The notes under the pieces: generated by a model
The model's input: only the letters and a program-made list of their open reading frames with translations
The model's database searches: none
Told to the model about the DNA's origin: nothing
In this document: positions 23,004-31,399 of the stretch, in pieces
Position numbering within the stretch: position 1 is the stretch's first letter
Layout of the letters: each line of letters begins with the position of its first letter
Made by a program: the position numbers and the translations under genes
Source: JBHIBD01 sp046758865
Lineage (GTDB): Bacteria > Planctomycetota > Brocadiia > Brocadiales > Bathyanammoxibiaceae
Assembly (NCBI GenBank): GCA_046758865.1
Contig: JBHIBD010000023.1
Coordinates: 1 to 34,103, forward strand
Length of the DNA stretch: 34,103 nt
Reading direction: 5' to 3'

Positions 23004-25772
23004 TTACACAGTAGAGGATATCTCTGCCCCCTGGATATTAGCCCTGGCCGCTGTCAGGCGGGCAATTGGGACCCTGTAGGGGGAGCAGCTCACGTAATCC
23101 ATACCTAGACGGTGGCAAAATTCAATAGATTCGGGGTCGCCGCCGTGTTCACCGCAGATACCTATCTTTATGTCTGGCCTGGTGCTCTTGCCCTTCTTGA
23201 CCCCTATTTCTACCAGTTGGCCTACACCACACTGGTCGAGGGACTGGAAGGGGTCCTTCTCAAGGATGCCCTTTTCTATGTAGTCCGGCAGGAAGTTGGC
23301 CACGTCATCACGGCTGAAGCCATACGTCATCTGGGTCAGGTCGTTGGTCCCAAAGGAAAAGAACTCGGCCAGCTCTGCTATCTTGTCGGCCATCAGGGCT
23401 GCCCTGGGTAGCTCGATCATTGTGCCCACCGAGTACTTTACCTCTACACCCTTCTTCTTCATTATGGTCTGCGCCAGTTTATCTGTATTGCCCTTGAGCA
23501 GCCTGAACTCTGCGGCCGTGCCCACCAGGGGTATCATTATCTCAGGATATATCTCTATGCCTTTCTTCTTCACATTGCAGGCGGCCTCAATAATGGCCCT
23601 TACCTGCATGTCATATATATCCTTGTGCGTGATTCCCAGTCGGCAGCCTCGGTGACCAAGCATGGGGTTGAGTTCATGCAGTCGTGCAACGGCCAGTTTG
23701 ACATCCTTTAGGGTCATGCCCATCTTTCTGGCCATTTCCCTCTGGCTCTGTTCCTCCCGAGGCAGGAATTCGTGCAGGGGCGGGTCAAGCAGGCGAATGG
23801 TAACGGGCAATCCATTCATGACCTTAAATATCTTCTCAAAATCGCCTCTCTGCATAGGCAGCAGCTTATTTAATGCCTTTGTATATAGAGTGTTAGGACA
23901 TCTAAGAGCTGCCTTTACCTCGGTGATTTCCCTCTTTAGCGCCGCTTTCTTTTCGTGTGGGGCCTTTGCAAGTTCGTCATCAAGTGTCTCAATCTTTGCC
24001 TTTAGATTCTTTACTTCAGGGGCAAGCAGGATCATCTGCCTAACGAAATCTATCCTGTGTTCACCAAAGAACATATGTTCAGTACGGCACAGTCCAATTC
24101 CCTGTGCACCAAACTTCCTTGCCTTGGCGGCATCTTCAGGGGTATCAGCATTGGTCCTTATATCTAACTTCCTAAACTCGTCTGCCCACTGCATAAGTTC
24201 GGCAAACTCACCGCTGAGTTCAGGCTCGATTGTAGAAACTCTTCCCTTCATCACCTTACCGATGGTACCGTCCAAGGAAATGTAGTCACCACGCTTTATT
24301 ACCTTACCGTCGACCTTGAAGTGCTGCAACTTGTAGTCAACATTTATATCGCCTGCACCTACCACACAGCACTTCCCCATACCCCTTGCTACCACGGCAG
24401 CGTGGGAGGTCATACCTCCCCGGCTGGTAAGAATGCCCTGTGCGGCATGCATGCCTGCCACATCCTCTGGAGAGGTCTCTTTTCTGACCAGTATAACCTT
24501 CTCCTTTAGTGCAGCCAACCTTTCAGCCTCTTCAGCACTAAAGACTACTTTGCCCGTGGCTGCACCGGGTGAAGCGGGTAGTCCAGTGGCTACTACCACT
24601 CTTGTCGCCTTGGGATCAAACACTGGGTGCAGGAGCTGGTCCAGTTGTTGCGGGTCTATTCTCATAACGGCCGTTTTCTTGTCTATAAGGCCCTCCTTCA
24701 CCATGTCAGTTGCTATCTTTAGGGCCGCCTTGGCGGTTCGCTTGCCGTTTCGTGTCTGGAGCATATAGAGCTTGTTCTCCTGGATGGTGAACTCTATATC
24801 CTGCATGTCCTTATAGCGTTTTTCCAGTATGTCTTTATAGTGTAGAAGCTCCTTGTATAAATCGGCCATCTCTTTTTGTAAATCGCTGATAGGCTCAGGT
24901 GTACGGATTCCTGCCACCACGTCCTCACCCTGTGCGTTAATTAAGAACTCCCCGTAGAGGGTATTTTCACCGGTTGATGGATTCCTTGTGAAGCAGACGC
25001 CGGTTGCAGAGTGGTTACCCATATTGCCGAACACCATGGCCTGAACATTTACGGCGGTACCCAAGAGACCTTGGATGTTGTAAAGCTGTCTGTATTTGAT
25101 TGCCCGCGGGTTATTCCACGATGTAAACACTGCATTAACGGCCTTCTGAAGCTGAACTCTTGGGTCAGCGACAAAATCTTCTCCAGTGTCCTTTTTATAT
25201 ATGTCTTTAAACCTTTCGACCAGGTCTTTAAGATGTTTAATTGAGAGGTCTGTATCGTTCTTAACGCGAGCCTTCTTTTTTATCTTTTCTACTTCATGTT
25301 CAAACTTGTCGCGGTCTATTCCCATGACTACGTTGCCGAACATGGATATAAACCGGCGATAGGCATCCCATGCAAACCTTTCGTTGCCAGTTTTCTTTAT
25401 CAGCGCTTGAAGGGTATCTTCGTTTAGTCCAAGGTTCAGTACGGTGTCCATCATTCCAGGCATTGAGGCGGCCGCACCACTACGAACCGATACAAGAAGT
25501 GGATGGGTCGTGTCGCCTAAGCCTGCCTGCATCGTTTGTTCCAACCTGGATAGATTCTTTTCAAGCTCTTTTGTGAGCCCATCAGGGTATTTCCGGCTAT
25601 GTTCATAATAAAAGTTGCATACTTCAGCGCTTATAGTAAAGCCCGGGGGGACCGGCAGGCCAAGGTTGCTCATTTCAGCGAGGTTCGCACCCTTTCCACC
25701 CAGGAGAGCACGCATAGCGGCACTCCCTTCAGCCTTACCATTACCAAAGAAATATATGTGCTTTGCCCCCAT
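23004..25772 (-). CDS. ppdK: Pyruvate, phosphate dikinase
   Basis: Interconverts pyruvate + ATP + Pi and PEP + AMP + PPi; in an autotroph it would feed gluconeogenesis. The 922-residue product contains the N-terminal ATP-grasp region (LLGGKGANLAEMSNLGLPVP, SVRSGAAASMPGMMDT), the phosphohistidine swivel domain (GGMTSHAAVVARGMGKCCVV) and the C-terminal PEP barrel (GIGLCRTEHMFF, LDPPLHEFLP, GHRGCRLGI, CGEHGGDP). It is about 45 residues longer than common PPDKs, because of a charged coiled-coil-like insert (KAKIETLDDELAKAP onward) just before LLPMQRGDFEKIF. ATG 25772 is preferred over GTG 25775 because of AAGGAAAGGTGG upstream. It diverges from purH. Confidence 0.95.
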   Translation of the reverse strand: MGAKHIYFFGNGKAEGSAAMRALLGGKGANLAEMSNLGLPVPPGFTISAEVCNFYYEHSRKYPDGLTKELEKNLSRLEQTMQAGLGDTTHPLLVSVRSGAAASMPGMMDTVLNLGLNEDTLQALIKKTGNERFAWDAYRRFISMFGNVVMGIDRDKFEHEVEKIKKKARVKNDTDLSIKHLKDLVERFKDIYKKDTGEDFVADPRVQLQKAVNAVFTSWNNPRAIKYRQLYNIQGLLGTAVNVQAMVFGNMGNHSATGVCFTRNPSTGENTLYGEFLINAQGEDVVAGIRTPEPISDLQKEMADLYKELLHYKDILEKRYKDMQDIEFTIQENKLYMLQTRNGKRTAKAALKIATDMVKEGLIDKKTAVMRIDPQQLDQLLHPVFDPKATRVVVATGLPASPGAATGKVVFSAEEAERLAALKEKVILVRKETSPEDVAGMHAAQGILTSRGGMTSHAAVVARGMGKCCVVGAGDINVDYKLQHFKVDGKVIKRGDYISLDGTIGKVMKGRVSTIEPELSGEFAELMQWADEFRKLDIRTNADTPEDAAKARKFGAQGIGLCRTEHMFFGEHRIDFVRQMILLAPEVKNLKAKIETLDDELAKAPHEKKAALKREITEVKAALRCPNTLYTKALNKLLPMQRGDFEKIFKVMNGLPVTIRLLDPPLHEFLPREEQSQREMARKMGMTLKDVKLAVARLHELNPMLGHRGCRLGITHKDIYDMQVRAIIEAACNVKKKGIEIYPEIMIPLVGTAAEFRLLKGNTDKLAQTIMKKKGVEVKYSVGTMIELPRAALMADKIAELAEFFSFGTNDLTQMTYGFSRDDVANFLPDYIEKGILEKDPFQSLDQCGVGQLVEIGVKKGKSTRPDIKIGICGEHGGDPESIEFCHRLGMDYVSCSPYRVPIARLTAARANIQGAEISSTV

Positions 25773-26118
25773 CACGTGCCACCTTTCCTTTCGCCCTCAT
25801 TACCCAGGTGTGAAGAACATGGCAGGAAGTAACAATATTGACGTACTACGATGAGGATATTATAAACTTACTGTAACACTATTTTTGATATAGCGCAAGG
25901 AAGCCAATCGGCAAAATTCTAGCAGAAATTTTTAGGTATGGCAAGGACATTTTTCACGAAGACAGGTTTATTCCATTTGACATAACTATATTGTTCTGCT
26001 AGTATTACGACACTTTCGCACGTCGTCTCAAGGTGAGGAACCTATCCCACTCCTGACCAAACATGTGGCTGTGGCGGGCATACCAAACCATATTCAGTAA
26101 GTGAAGAAGCAGGAGCCT
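25773..26118. other. Divergent intergenic region ppdK / purH
   Basis: This gap contains the ppdK ribosome binding site, a strong purH promoter (25977-26005) and the purH leader. On the minus strand there is a TATAAT at 25859-25864 that could serve ppdK, but I see no good -35 box for it. No gene is visible. Confidence 0.6.
25977..26005 (+). promoter_or_regulatory. Sigma-70 promoter of purH-trpF-mazG
   Basis: TTGACA (25977-25982), a 17-nt spacer and TAGTAT (26000-26005) preceded by TGC (extended -10). The predicted start is near 26012, about 105 nt before the purH ATG. Confidence 0.75.
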
Positions 26119-27696
26119 ATGCCGACAATACGGAGGGCCTTGATAAGCGTCTACGATAAAAGGGGAGTGGTAGAGTTTGCAAAGGGGATAGCCAAACTCG
26201 GCGTGGAGTTAATATCTTCTGGTGGAACCGCCAAGCTCCTCAGAGAAAACGGGCTCAAAGTAACGGAGGTCTCCGAGTACACAGGATTCCCAGAGATGAT
26301 GGACGGCCGAGTAAAGACACTACATCCCAAGGTGCATGGTGGACTGCTGGCACTAAGGGACAGCGCTGTCCATGTCCGACAGATGAAAGAGCATGGCATC
26401 CTCCCCATTGACATGGTTGTTGTTAATCTCTACCCCTTCGAGAAAACCATTGCAAAGGAGGGTGTTACAATGGAGGAGGCTATAGAGAACATAGACATAG
26501 GCGGCCCTTCCATGATACGCTCCGCTGCAAAGAACCACAAACATGTAGCCGTTGTAGTTGACCCTGATCAGTATGCTTCTGTATTGGAAGAAATGGAGAA
26601 AAGTAATGGACGGGTATCTGAAGGCAAGGCCCTTGAGTTGGCTACTCGGGCATTTAGACTTGTAGCCCATTACGACAGTGTAATCTCCCGCTTCCTCGCC
26701 GGCGAAGCAGGAGATGCCTTCCCGCAAAAATTATCGCTGGAGTTCCTTAAGAAACAAGGGCTTCGTTACGGTGAGAATCCACACCAGGCTGCTGCGTTTT
26801 ATGTAGAAGCGGAAGGCATTACAGAACCCTGCGTCTCCCGACTGGAACAATTGTGGGGCAAGGAGCTTTCATTCAATAATATACTTGACCTGGATGCTGC
26901 CCTTGAGCTGGTAAAGGAATTTGAGGCCCCTGGGGCAGTAGTAATAAAACATACAAATCCCTGTGGTGCAGGGGTTGCTCAAGCACTCTCCGAGGCATTC
27001 CATAAGGCTTACAGCGGAGACCCCGTGTCTGCCTTTGGTTCTGTTATAGGCCTTAACAATCGTGTGGATGCCCAGACTGCCGAGGAGATTGCTGCACCTG
27101 GTCACTTTATAGAGGCCGTGGTGGCGCCGGACTTTACATCCGGGGCGTTAGAGATACTCAAAACCAGGCGAAAGTGGGGGGCGAACCTGCGCATACTTCG
27201 GGCCGGTGAACTTGCTAGGGTACACCCTGGTAAGAAAATCTCACTGGATATGAAGCGAGTGGTAGGGGGACTGCTGGTTCAGACACGGGACGTCATGGGT
27301 AAAGACCTTAAAGACCTCAGATGCGTTACAACTAAAAAACCCTCGCAAGAGGAGTTGAGTGACCTGAGACTTGCCTGGATAGTGGCCAAGCACGTAAAGT
27401 CAAATGCCATAGTACTGGTCAGGGATGGAACGCTCGTGGGTGTGGGGGCAGGGCAGATGAGCCGCGTGGACTCGGTAGAGATGGCCGTAAAAAAGGCGTC
27501 CGACAGGGCAAAGGGCTCTGTACTCGCATCCGATGCCTTTTTCCCGTTCAGAGACGGTGTAGACATAGCAGCCCGTGGAGGGGTGGTGGCCATCATTCAA
27601 CCAGGTGGCTCCACCAAGGACGAGGAAGTAATTGCTGCAGCCAAGGAGCATGGAATCGCAATGGTCTTTACAGGCCAAAGGCATTTCAGACACTAG
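26119..27696 (+). CDS. purH: Bifunctional AICAR transformylase / IMP cyclohydrolase
   Basis: Performs the last two steps of IMP synthesis. The 525-residue product has an N-terminal IMP cyclohydrolase domain (RALISVYDKRGVVEFAK, SSGGTAKLL, MMDGRVKTLHPKVHGG, NIDIGGPSMIRSAAKNHKHV). A C-terminal AICAR transformylase domain follows (LRYGENPHQAAAFY, IKHTNPCGAGVA, SAFGSVIGLN, AGQMSRVDSVE). ATG 26119 is chosen because homologues begin a few residues before R-A-L-I-S-V. The AGGAG is only 3 nt before it, so an in-frame GTG at 26101 remains possible. trpF starts at the very next base after the stop. Confidence 0.95.
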   Translation: MPTIRRALISVYDKRGVVEFAKGIAKLGVELISSGGTAKLLRENGLKVTEVSEYTGFPEMMDGRVKTLHPKVHGGLLALRDSAVHVRQMKEHGILPIDMVVVNLYPFEKTIAKEGVTMEEAIENIDIGGPSMIRSAAKNHKHVAVVVDPDQYASVLEEMEKSNGRVSEGKALELATRAFRLVAHYDSVISRFLAGEAGDAFPQKLSLEFLKKQGLRYGENPHQAAAFYVEAEGITEPCVSRLEQLWGKELSFNNILDLDAALELVKEFEAPGAVVIKHTNPCGAGVAQALSEAFHKAYSGDPVSAFGSVIGLNNRVDAQTAEEIAAPGHFIEAVVAPDFTSGALEILKTRRKWGANLRILRAGELARVHPGKKISLDMKRVVGGLLVQTRDVMGKDLKDLRCVTTKKPSQEELSDLRLAWIVAKHVKSNAIVLVRDGTLVGVGAGQMSRVDSVEMAVKKASDRAKGSVLASDAFFPFRDGVDIAARGGVVAIIQPGGSTKDEEVIAAAKEHGIAMVFTGQRHFRH

Positions 27697-28323
27697 ATGG
27701 TGAGGGTCAAGATATGTGGCATAACCAACCTGCGGGATGCCAAGTATGCCGTAGAGTTGGGTGCTGACGCCCTGGGCTTTGTCTTCGCCCCGAGCGTTCG
27801 CAGGATAAGCCCCGAAAAGGCAAGAAGGATAGTGAAGTCATTGAGGCCCTTCGTTAACTGTGTGGGTGTTTTTGTTAATGAAGATTTGCAGGCGGTAAGA
27901 GAGATAGGGCAGTATTGCGGACTTGATACCCTCCAGCTCCATGGTAATGAACCACCCGAATATCTGGACAGTTTAGGGCAGGGCTACCGTGTTTTAAAGG
28001 CACTAAGGGTGAGGAGCAAAAGAGAACTGGGCCTGCTCAGACGCTACAGGGCAAGCGCTTTCTTGTTGGATACATACGAAAGAGGAAAGATGGGAGGCAC
28101 CGGCAGGGCCCTTCCGACGATGTGGGCGGTTGCTCGAAGGGCGGGTGAATTGGGGTCTGTGCCTATAATCCTTGCAGGCGGGTTAAACCCCAGAAATGTA
28201 AGAGATGCCGTAGAGGTGGTGCGGCCCTTCGCAGTGGATGTATCGTCTGGGGTGGAGATTAGACCGGGCAAGAAGGATAGACGTCTTGTCAAGGAATTCA
28301 TAGAGGCAGTGAAGGGTTTTTAG
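27697..28323 (+). CDS. trpF: Phosphoribosylanthranilate isomerase
   Basis: Third step of tryptophan synthesis, N-(5'-phosphoribosyl)anthranilate to CdRP. The 208-residue TIM barrel begins with KICGIT (catalytic Cys) and has GFVFAPSVRRIS, LQLHGNEPPEY, the catalytic-Asp block FLLDTYERGKMGGTGR, ILAGGLNPRNV and DVSSGVE. Its ATG abuts the purH stop, so coupling to a purine gene is evident, while trpBA sit about 21 kb away. Both pathways consume PRPP-derived intermediates, which may explain the pairing (inference). Confidence 0.95.
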   Translation: MVRVKICGITNLRDAKYAVELGADALGFVFAPSVRRISPEKARRIVKSLRPFVNCVGVFVNEDLQAVREIGQYCGLDTLQLHGNEPPEYLDSLGQGYRVLKALRVRSKRELGLLRRYRASAFLLDTYERGKMGGTGRALPTMWAVARRAGELGSVPIILAGGLNPRNVRDAVEVVRPFAVDVSSGVEIRPGKKDRRLVKEFIEAVKGF

Positions 28324-28342
28324 GTGGGAAGGAGTCAGTAAT

Positions 28343-29122
28343 TTGAGTCCAAATAAAAGTTTCCAGGACCTTGTGGAGTTAATGCGCAAGCTGCGAGACG
28401 AAGGAGGCTGCCCGTGGGATAAGGAGCAGACCCACGAGACCCTTAAACCCTACTTGGTGGAAGAGACCTACGAGGTAATTGACGCAATAGATTCCCAGGA
28501 TGGTGCGAGATTGAAGGAGGAGTTGGGCGACCTGCTTTTTCAAATACTCTTTCATTCTCAGATAGCCAAGGAGGAGAAGGAATTCGATATGGGCGATGTT
28601 ATAAGGGCCTGTCTGAACAAGATGACCTCAAGGCATCCCCATGTCTTTGGAGACGCACGTCTGAAGACGGCAGAAGAGGTAATAAAGATATGGCATAAAA
28701 TAAAAATGGAAGAGGGTAAAGAAAAGAATGAAAAGTCCGTCCTCGGCAGTCCTCCGAAGCACCTACCGGCCCTTCAGAAGGCCCAAAAGGTCCAGAAAAA
28801 GGCCTCAAGGGTGGGCTTCGACTGGGAGAGGGTAGAAGACGTGGTATCGAAGGTTGAAGAAGAACTGAAGGAGGTTAAGGTGGCTATGGCTCAGGGCAGG
28901 TTTGAGGAGGTGGAAGAAGAGATTGGAGACCTGCTGTTTGCCGCTGCCAACCTGTCAAGGTTTCTGAAGATAAATCCCGAAGAGGCACTGCACAAGACTA
29001 TAAAGAAATTTGTTGATCGCTTTAAGAGGGTGGAGACCGAACTGGCCTCTAGGGGAAAGGATATTGAGCACTGTTCACTGGAGGAGATGGACATGATATG
29101 GGAGGCTGTTAAGAAGGGCTAA
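28343..29122 (+). CDS. mazG: Nucleoside triphosphate pyrophosphohydrolase MazG
   Basis: All-alpha NTP pyrophosphatase, a housecleaning enzyme that hydrolyses NTPs or damaged dNTPs to NMP + PPi. The 259-residue product has two MazG repeats. The N-terminal one has CPWDKEQTHETLKPYLVEET with LKEELGDLLFQILFHSQ (EExxE and ExxD metal ligands). The C-terminal one has VEEELKEVKVA with VEEEIGDLLFAAANLSRF. The start is TTG 28343, with AAGGAG about 9 nt upstream and no ATG that would preserve the first motif. It is third in the purH-trpF-mazG operon. Confidence 0.94.
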   Translation: MSPNKSFQDLVELMRKLRDEGGCPWDKEQTHETLKPYLVEETYEVIDAIDSQDGARLKEELGDLLFQILFHSQIAKEEKEFDMGDVIRACLNKMTSRHPHVFGDARLKTAEEVIKIWHKIKMEEGKEKNEKSVLGSPPKHLPALQKAQKVQKKASRVGFDWERVEDVVSKVEEELKEVKVAMAQGRFEEVEEEIGDLLFAAANLSRFLKINPEEALHKTIKKFVDRFKRVETELASRGKDIEHCSLEEMDMIWEAVKKG

Positions 29123-29314
29123 AAACGGGGGGGGCCTGAAGAACCGGAAACTCAAAGAGTTCTTAAACCTTAGGAAGATAGCCCGAGGAAAGGCACATGA
29201 CGTGACCGCAGAGATTGTAAGGAAAGAGTTGTTCCTTGCCTAAATGCGCCTTCTAAAGAGTGGGACTGCCCCTTTAAAGCCGAGGAGGCCGGGGCATACC
29301 CTCTAACTAATAGT

Positions 29315-29355
29315 AAAAGGAGGTGTATCCACCTTGAGTGGACCACCCCCTTTTT
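29315..29355. terminator. Bidirectional terminator between mazG and glnK
   Basis: AAAAGGAGGTG (29315-29325) pairs with CACCCCCTTTT in 29345-29355 with one mismatch, and an inner TCCAC/GTGGA stem (29328-29332/29338-29342) extends it. The flanks are A-rich on the left and T-rich on the right, so the hairpin can end both the mazG transcript and, less well, the convergent glnK transcript. Confidence 0.75.
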
Positions 29356-29388
29356 AAATCTATCGGGGCGGTAGCACCGCGGGTCAAG

Positions 29389-29727
29389 CTACAAGGCCTT
29401 GTCGCCCTTCTCCCCTGTGCGGATGCGCACGGCTTCGTCTACGGTGCTCACAAATATCTTTCCATCCCCAACATTACCTGTCTTGGCCTCTGCGGCGATA
29501 GCACTAACTGTCTTATCTACGTCTTTATCTGCAACTACTACCTCCACCTTTATCTTGGGGAGAAGGTCTATCTTAAACGTCCTACCACGAAATGTCTCAG
29601 TTATACCCTTCTGAGCGCCGTGGCCTTTTACCTCCGTCACCGTAAGACCAGGATGCTTTATTTCCTCCAGGGCAGCTTTCACAGCGTGCAGCTTATCAAC
29701 CCTGACGACGGCCTCTACCTTTTTCAT
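29389..29727 (-). CDS. glnK: PII nitrogen regulatory protein (GlnK/GlnB family)
   Basis: A small trimeric signal protein that senses ATP/ADP and 2-oxoglutarate and can plug AmtB. The 112-residue product has the PII blocks MKKVEAVVR, VTEVKGHGAQKG (T-loop base), DLLPKIKVEVVV and a TGNVGDGKIFV loop. T-loop position 51, normally the uridylylated tyrosine, is Phe (F51 in RGRTFKID), and Tyr46 is also Phe. Regulation by uridylylation is therefore not possible at the usual site. It lies downstream of amtB on the same strand (187-nt gap), the reverse of the usual glnK-amtB order. Confidence 0.94.
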   Translation of the reverse strand: MKKVEAVVRVDKLHAVKAALEEIKHPGLTVTEVKGHGAQKGITETFRGRTFKIDLLPKIKVEVVVADKDVDKTVSAIAAEAKTGNVGDGKIFVSTVDEAVRIRTGEKGDKAL

Positions 29728-29805
29728 GGCAGCTCCCTTCCTTTCTCACAGACTAGTTCATGGATTTTCATAAATTCTTTTAGAAAACTCACCCTGGTTA
29801 ACGCA

Positions 29806-29858
29806 GGGGGAACACTTCCCATATTCCCCCTTTCTAGGAAATGTGGGAGGTGTCCCCC
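29806..29858 (-). repeat. Stem-loop in the amtB-glnK intergenic gap
   Basis: The arm at 29806-29821 (GGGGGAACACTTCCCA) pairs imperfectly with the arm at 29844-29858 (TGGGAGGTGTCCCCC). The first GGGGG can alternatively pair with CCCCC at 29826-29830. It lies between amtB and glnK and may be a partial terminator or an mRNA processing site that sets their ratio. Confidence 0.45.
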
Positions 29859-29914
29859 CTACGCCCCATTAAAATGCACTGACCTTCTAATCAGAACAGA
29901 TGAACCTGGCCATT

Positions 29915-31237
29915 TTATTCATGGCTATAAGCAGGTTCTTTGTGCTGGCTAATATCCATACCAGCAACTTCGTCTTCCTCCGGTGCTCTCAAACCAACAG
30001 TGTATTTTATGATCAAACATATTATGGCCGTAATACCACAGGACCATGCCCAGGAGGATATGATACCTATGCACTGTATTCCCAATGTGCCGGCAGTACC
30101 ACCAAAGATTATGCCTTGAGATCCGCCTGGGTTTGTAGCCAAATTAGCAAAGAGACCGGTTGCAAAGGCGCCCCAGGTTCCACCCATGGCATGTATTCCG
30201 ACAACATCACTTGCATCGTCATAACCCAGGGCCTTTTTCATATATGCTGAACTGTAGTAACACACAAGTCCTGCACCGACACCTATTGCTATTGATGACA
30301 TGGGACCCACAAAACCCGAGGCCGGTGTAATAGCAACCAGTCCTGCCACAGCACCGGAACAAGCGCCGAGTAAGGTTCCTTTCCCATGGTGTGCCCATTC
30401 ACAGACAAACCACGTAAACCCTGCGGCACCTGTAGCGGTATTCGTGACGACGAAGGCGCTCGCAGCAAGGCCATCGGCAGCTACCTCGCTACCAGCATTA
30501 AAGCCAAACCAGCCAAACCACAGAAAAGTAGTACCAATCAGGTAGTACCCAGCATGGTGCGGAGGCTTTACCTCTCTGCGTCTCCCTAGAAACAGACACA
30601 AGATGAGGGCAGCGGTACCAGAAGTGATGTGAACCACTGTGCCACCAGCGAAATCCATCGCACCCAAACCTGATCCTAGCCAACCGTTAGAACCCCACAC
30701 CCAGTGCGCTACAGGTGAATAGACTGCACTCAGCCACAAAGGAATAAAAAGCAACCATGCAGTAAATTTGAGCCGTCCTACAGTGCTACCACTCGCCAGT
30801 GCAACAGTAATAATGGCAAACATGGCCTGGAATATCATGAAAGTAAGGTGGGGTATCGTTGATGCGTAAATATCACTAGGTTCCTGCCCTACTGCCCCTA
30901 TCCCAAGTGCGGCCCATTCAAGATTACCAATAAAGAAGTTACCACCCGGGGCAAATGCCAGGCTATAGGCCCAGAGGACCCACGCTACACTCACGATACA
31001 AATAACAATAAAGCTCATCCAAAGCGCATTTGTCGCATCCTTTTCCCTTGCTATACCACCATAGAGAAAGGCGACGCCCGGTGTCATAATCAAAACCAGA
31101 GCTGAGGAGCACAGCATCCATGCATTATCTCCCGTGTCAACAGGAAGCGCCTCCTCTGCCATAGCCTCTGGGCCAAATAGCGTAAACATCAATAATGCAA
31201 AGAATGAAGAAACGCCTAAATAGGCTACTTTTCCCAT
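29915..31237 (-). CDS. amtB: Ammonium transporter (Amt/MEP/Rh family)
   Basis: A trimeric ammonium channel of 440 residues with a cleavable signal peptide (near EAMA/EEALP) and 11 predicted helices. Key Amt residues are visible: the Asp in AMDFAGGTVVH with the first twin histidine at the end of that block, the second twin His in VVGIHAMGGTWG, and an aromatic gate candidate in FMIFQAMFA. The start is ATG 31237, with AAGGAGAGG just upstream; an in-frame codon at 31288 would add a non-signal-like, charged N-terminus. The upstream region carries three 14-nt direct repeats shared with the second amt gene (31286-31352). Followed by glnK. Confidence 0.95.
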   Translation of the reverse strand: MGKVAYLGVSSFFALLMFTLFGPEAMAEEALPVDTGDNAWMLCSSALVLIMTPGVAFLYGGIAREKDATNALWMSFIVICIVSVAWVLWAYSLAFAPGGNFFIGNLEWAALGIGAVGQEPSDIYASTIPHLTFMIFQAMFAIITVALASGSTVGRLKFTAWLLFIPLWLSAVYSPVAHWVWGSNGWLGSGLGAMDFAGGTVVHITSGTAALILCLFLGRRREVKPPHHAGYYLIGTTFLWFGWFGFNAGSEVAADGLAASAFVVTNTATGAAGFTWFVCEWAHHGKGTLLGACSGAVAGLVAITPASGFVGPMSSIAIGVGAGLVCYYSSAYMKKALGYDDASDVVGIHAMGGTWGAFATGLFANLATNPGGSQGIIFGGTAGTLGIQCIGIISSWAWSCGITAIICLIIKYTVGLRAPEEDEVAGMDISQHKEPAYSHE

Positions 31238-31285
31238 TTTCCTCTCCTTTTTGGAATTGTGCCGCTCTCTAATGAAAGCAATTAG

Positions 31286-31352
31286 CACAAAGAAAGAAAT
31301 AAGGCAATACGGAACACCCTACAACAAACTCCCTACCACGAACTCCGTACAA
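31286..31352 (-). promoter_or_regulatory. Triple 14-nt direct repeat plus conserved block upstream of amtB
   Basis: Read on the minus strand, three adjacent 14-nt units occur: TTGTACGGAGTTCG, TGGTAGGGAGTTTG and TTGTAGGGTGTTCC. They are followed directly by GTATTGCCTTATTTCTTT. The same arrangement stands upstream of the second amt gene at 32622-32687. Tandem head-to-tail boxes suggest cooperative binding of an activator or repressor; the regulator is unknown. Confidence 0.75.
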
Positions 31353-31399
31353 CTTATATTTTGTTAATGACATAATACTTCATAGGCCAAAGTAGTATG

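Noticed and set aside
23662..24285. 207-codon plus-strand frame inside ppdK
   Set aside because: It is a Ser/Leu-rich antisense shadow of the pyruvate phosphate dikinase gene.
29136..29243. 36-codon frame after mazG (KNRKLKEFLNLRKIARGK..., ending ELFLA)
   Set aside because: The peptide looks protein-like and may be a gene remnant, but the only in-frame starts are CTG and there is no clear ribosome binding site. Not called as a gene.
29338..29952. 204-codon plus-strand frame opposite glnK
   Set aside because: It is an antisense shadow of glnK and its flank; the PII protein on the minus strand is unambiguous.
31286..31324. Sigma-54 promoter upstream of amtB (GGG...GCC)
   Set aside because: The GG to GC distance is 11 or 12 nt rather than 10, and the copy before the second amt lacks the GC. 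It does not fit -24/-12 promoters.
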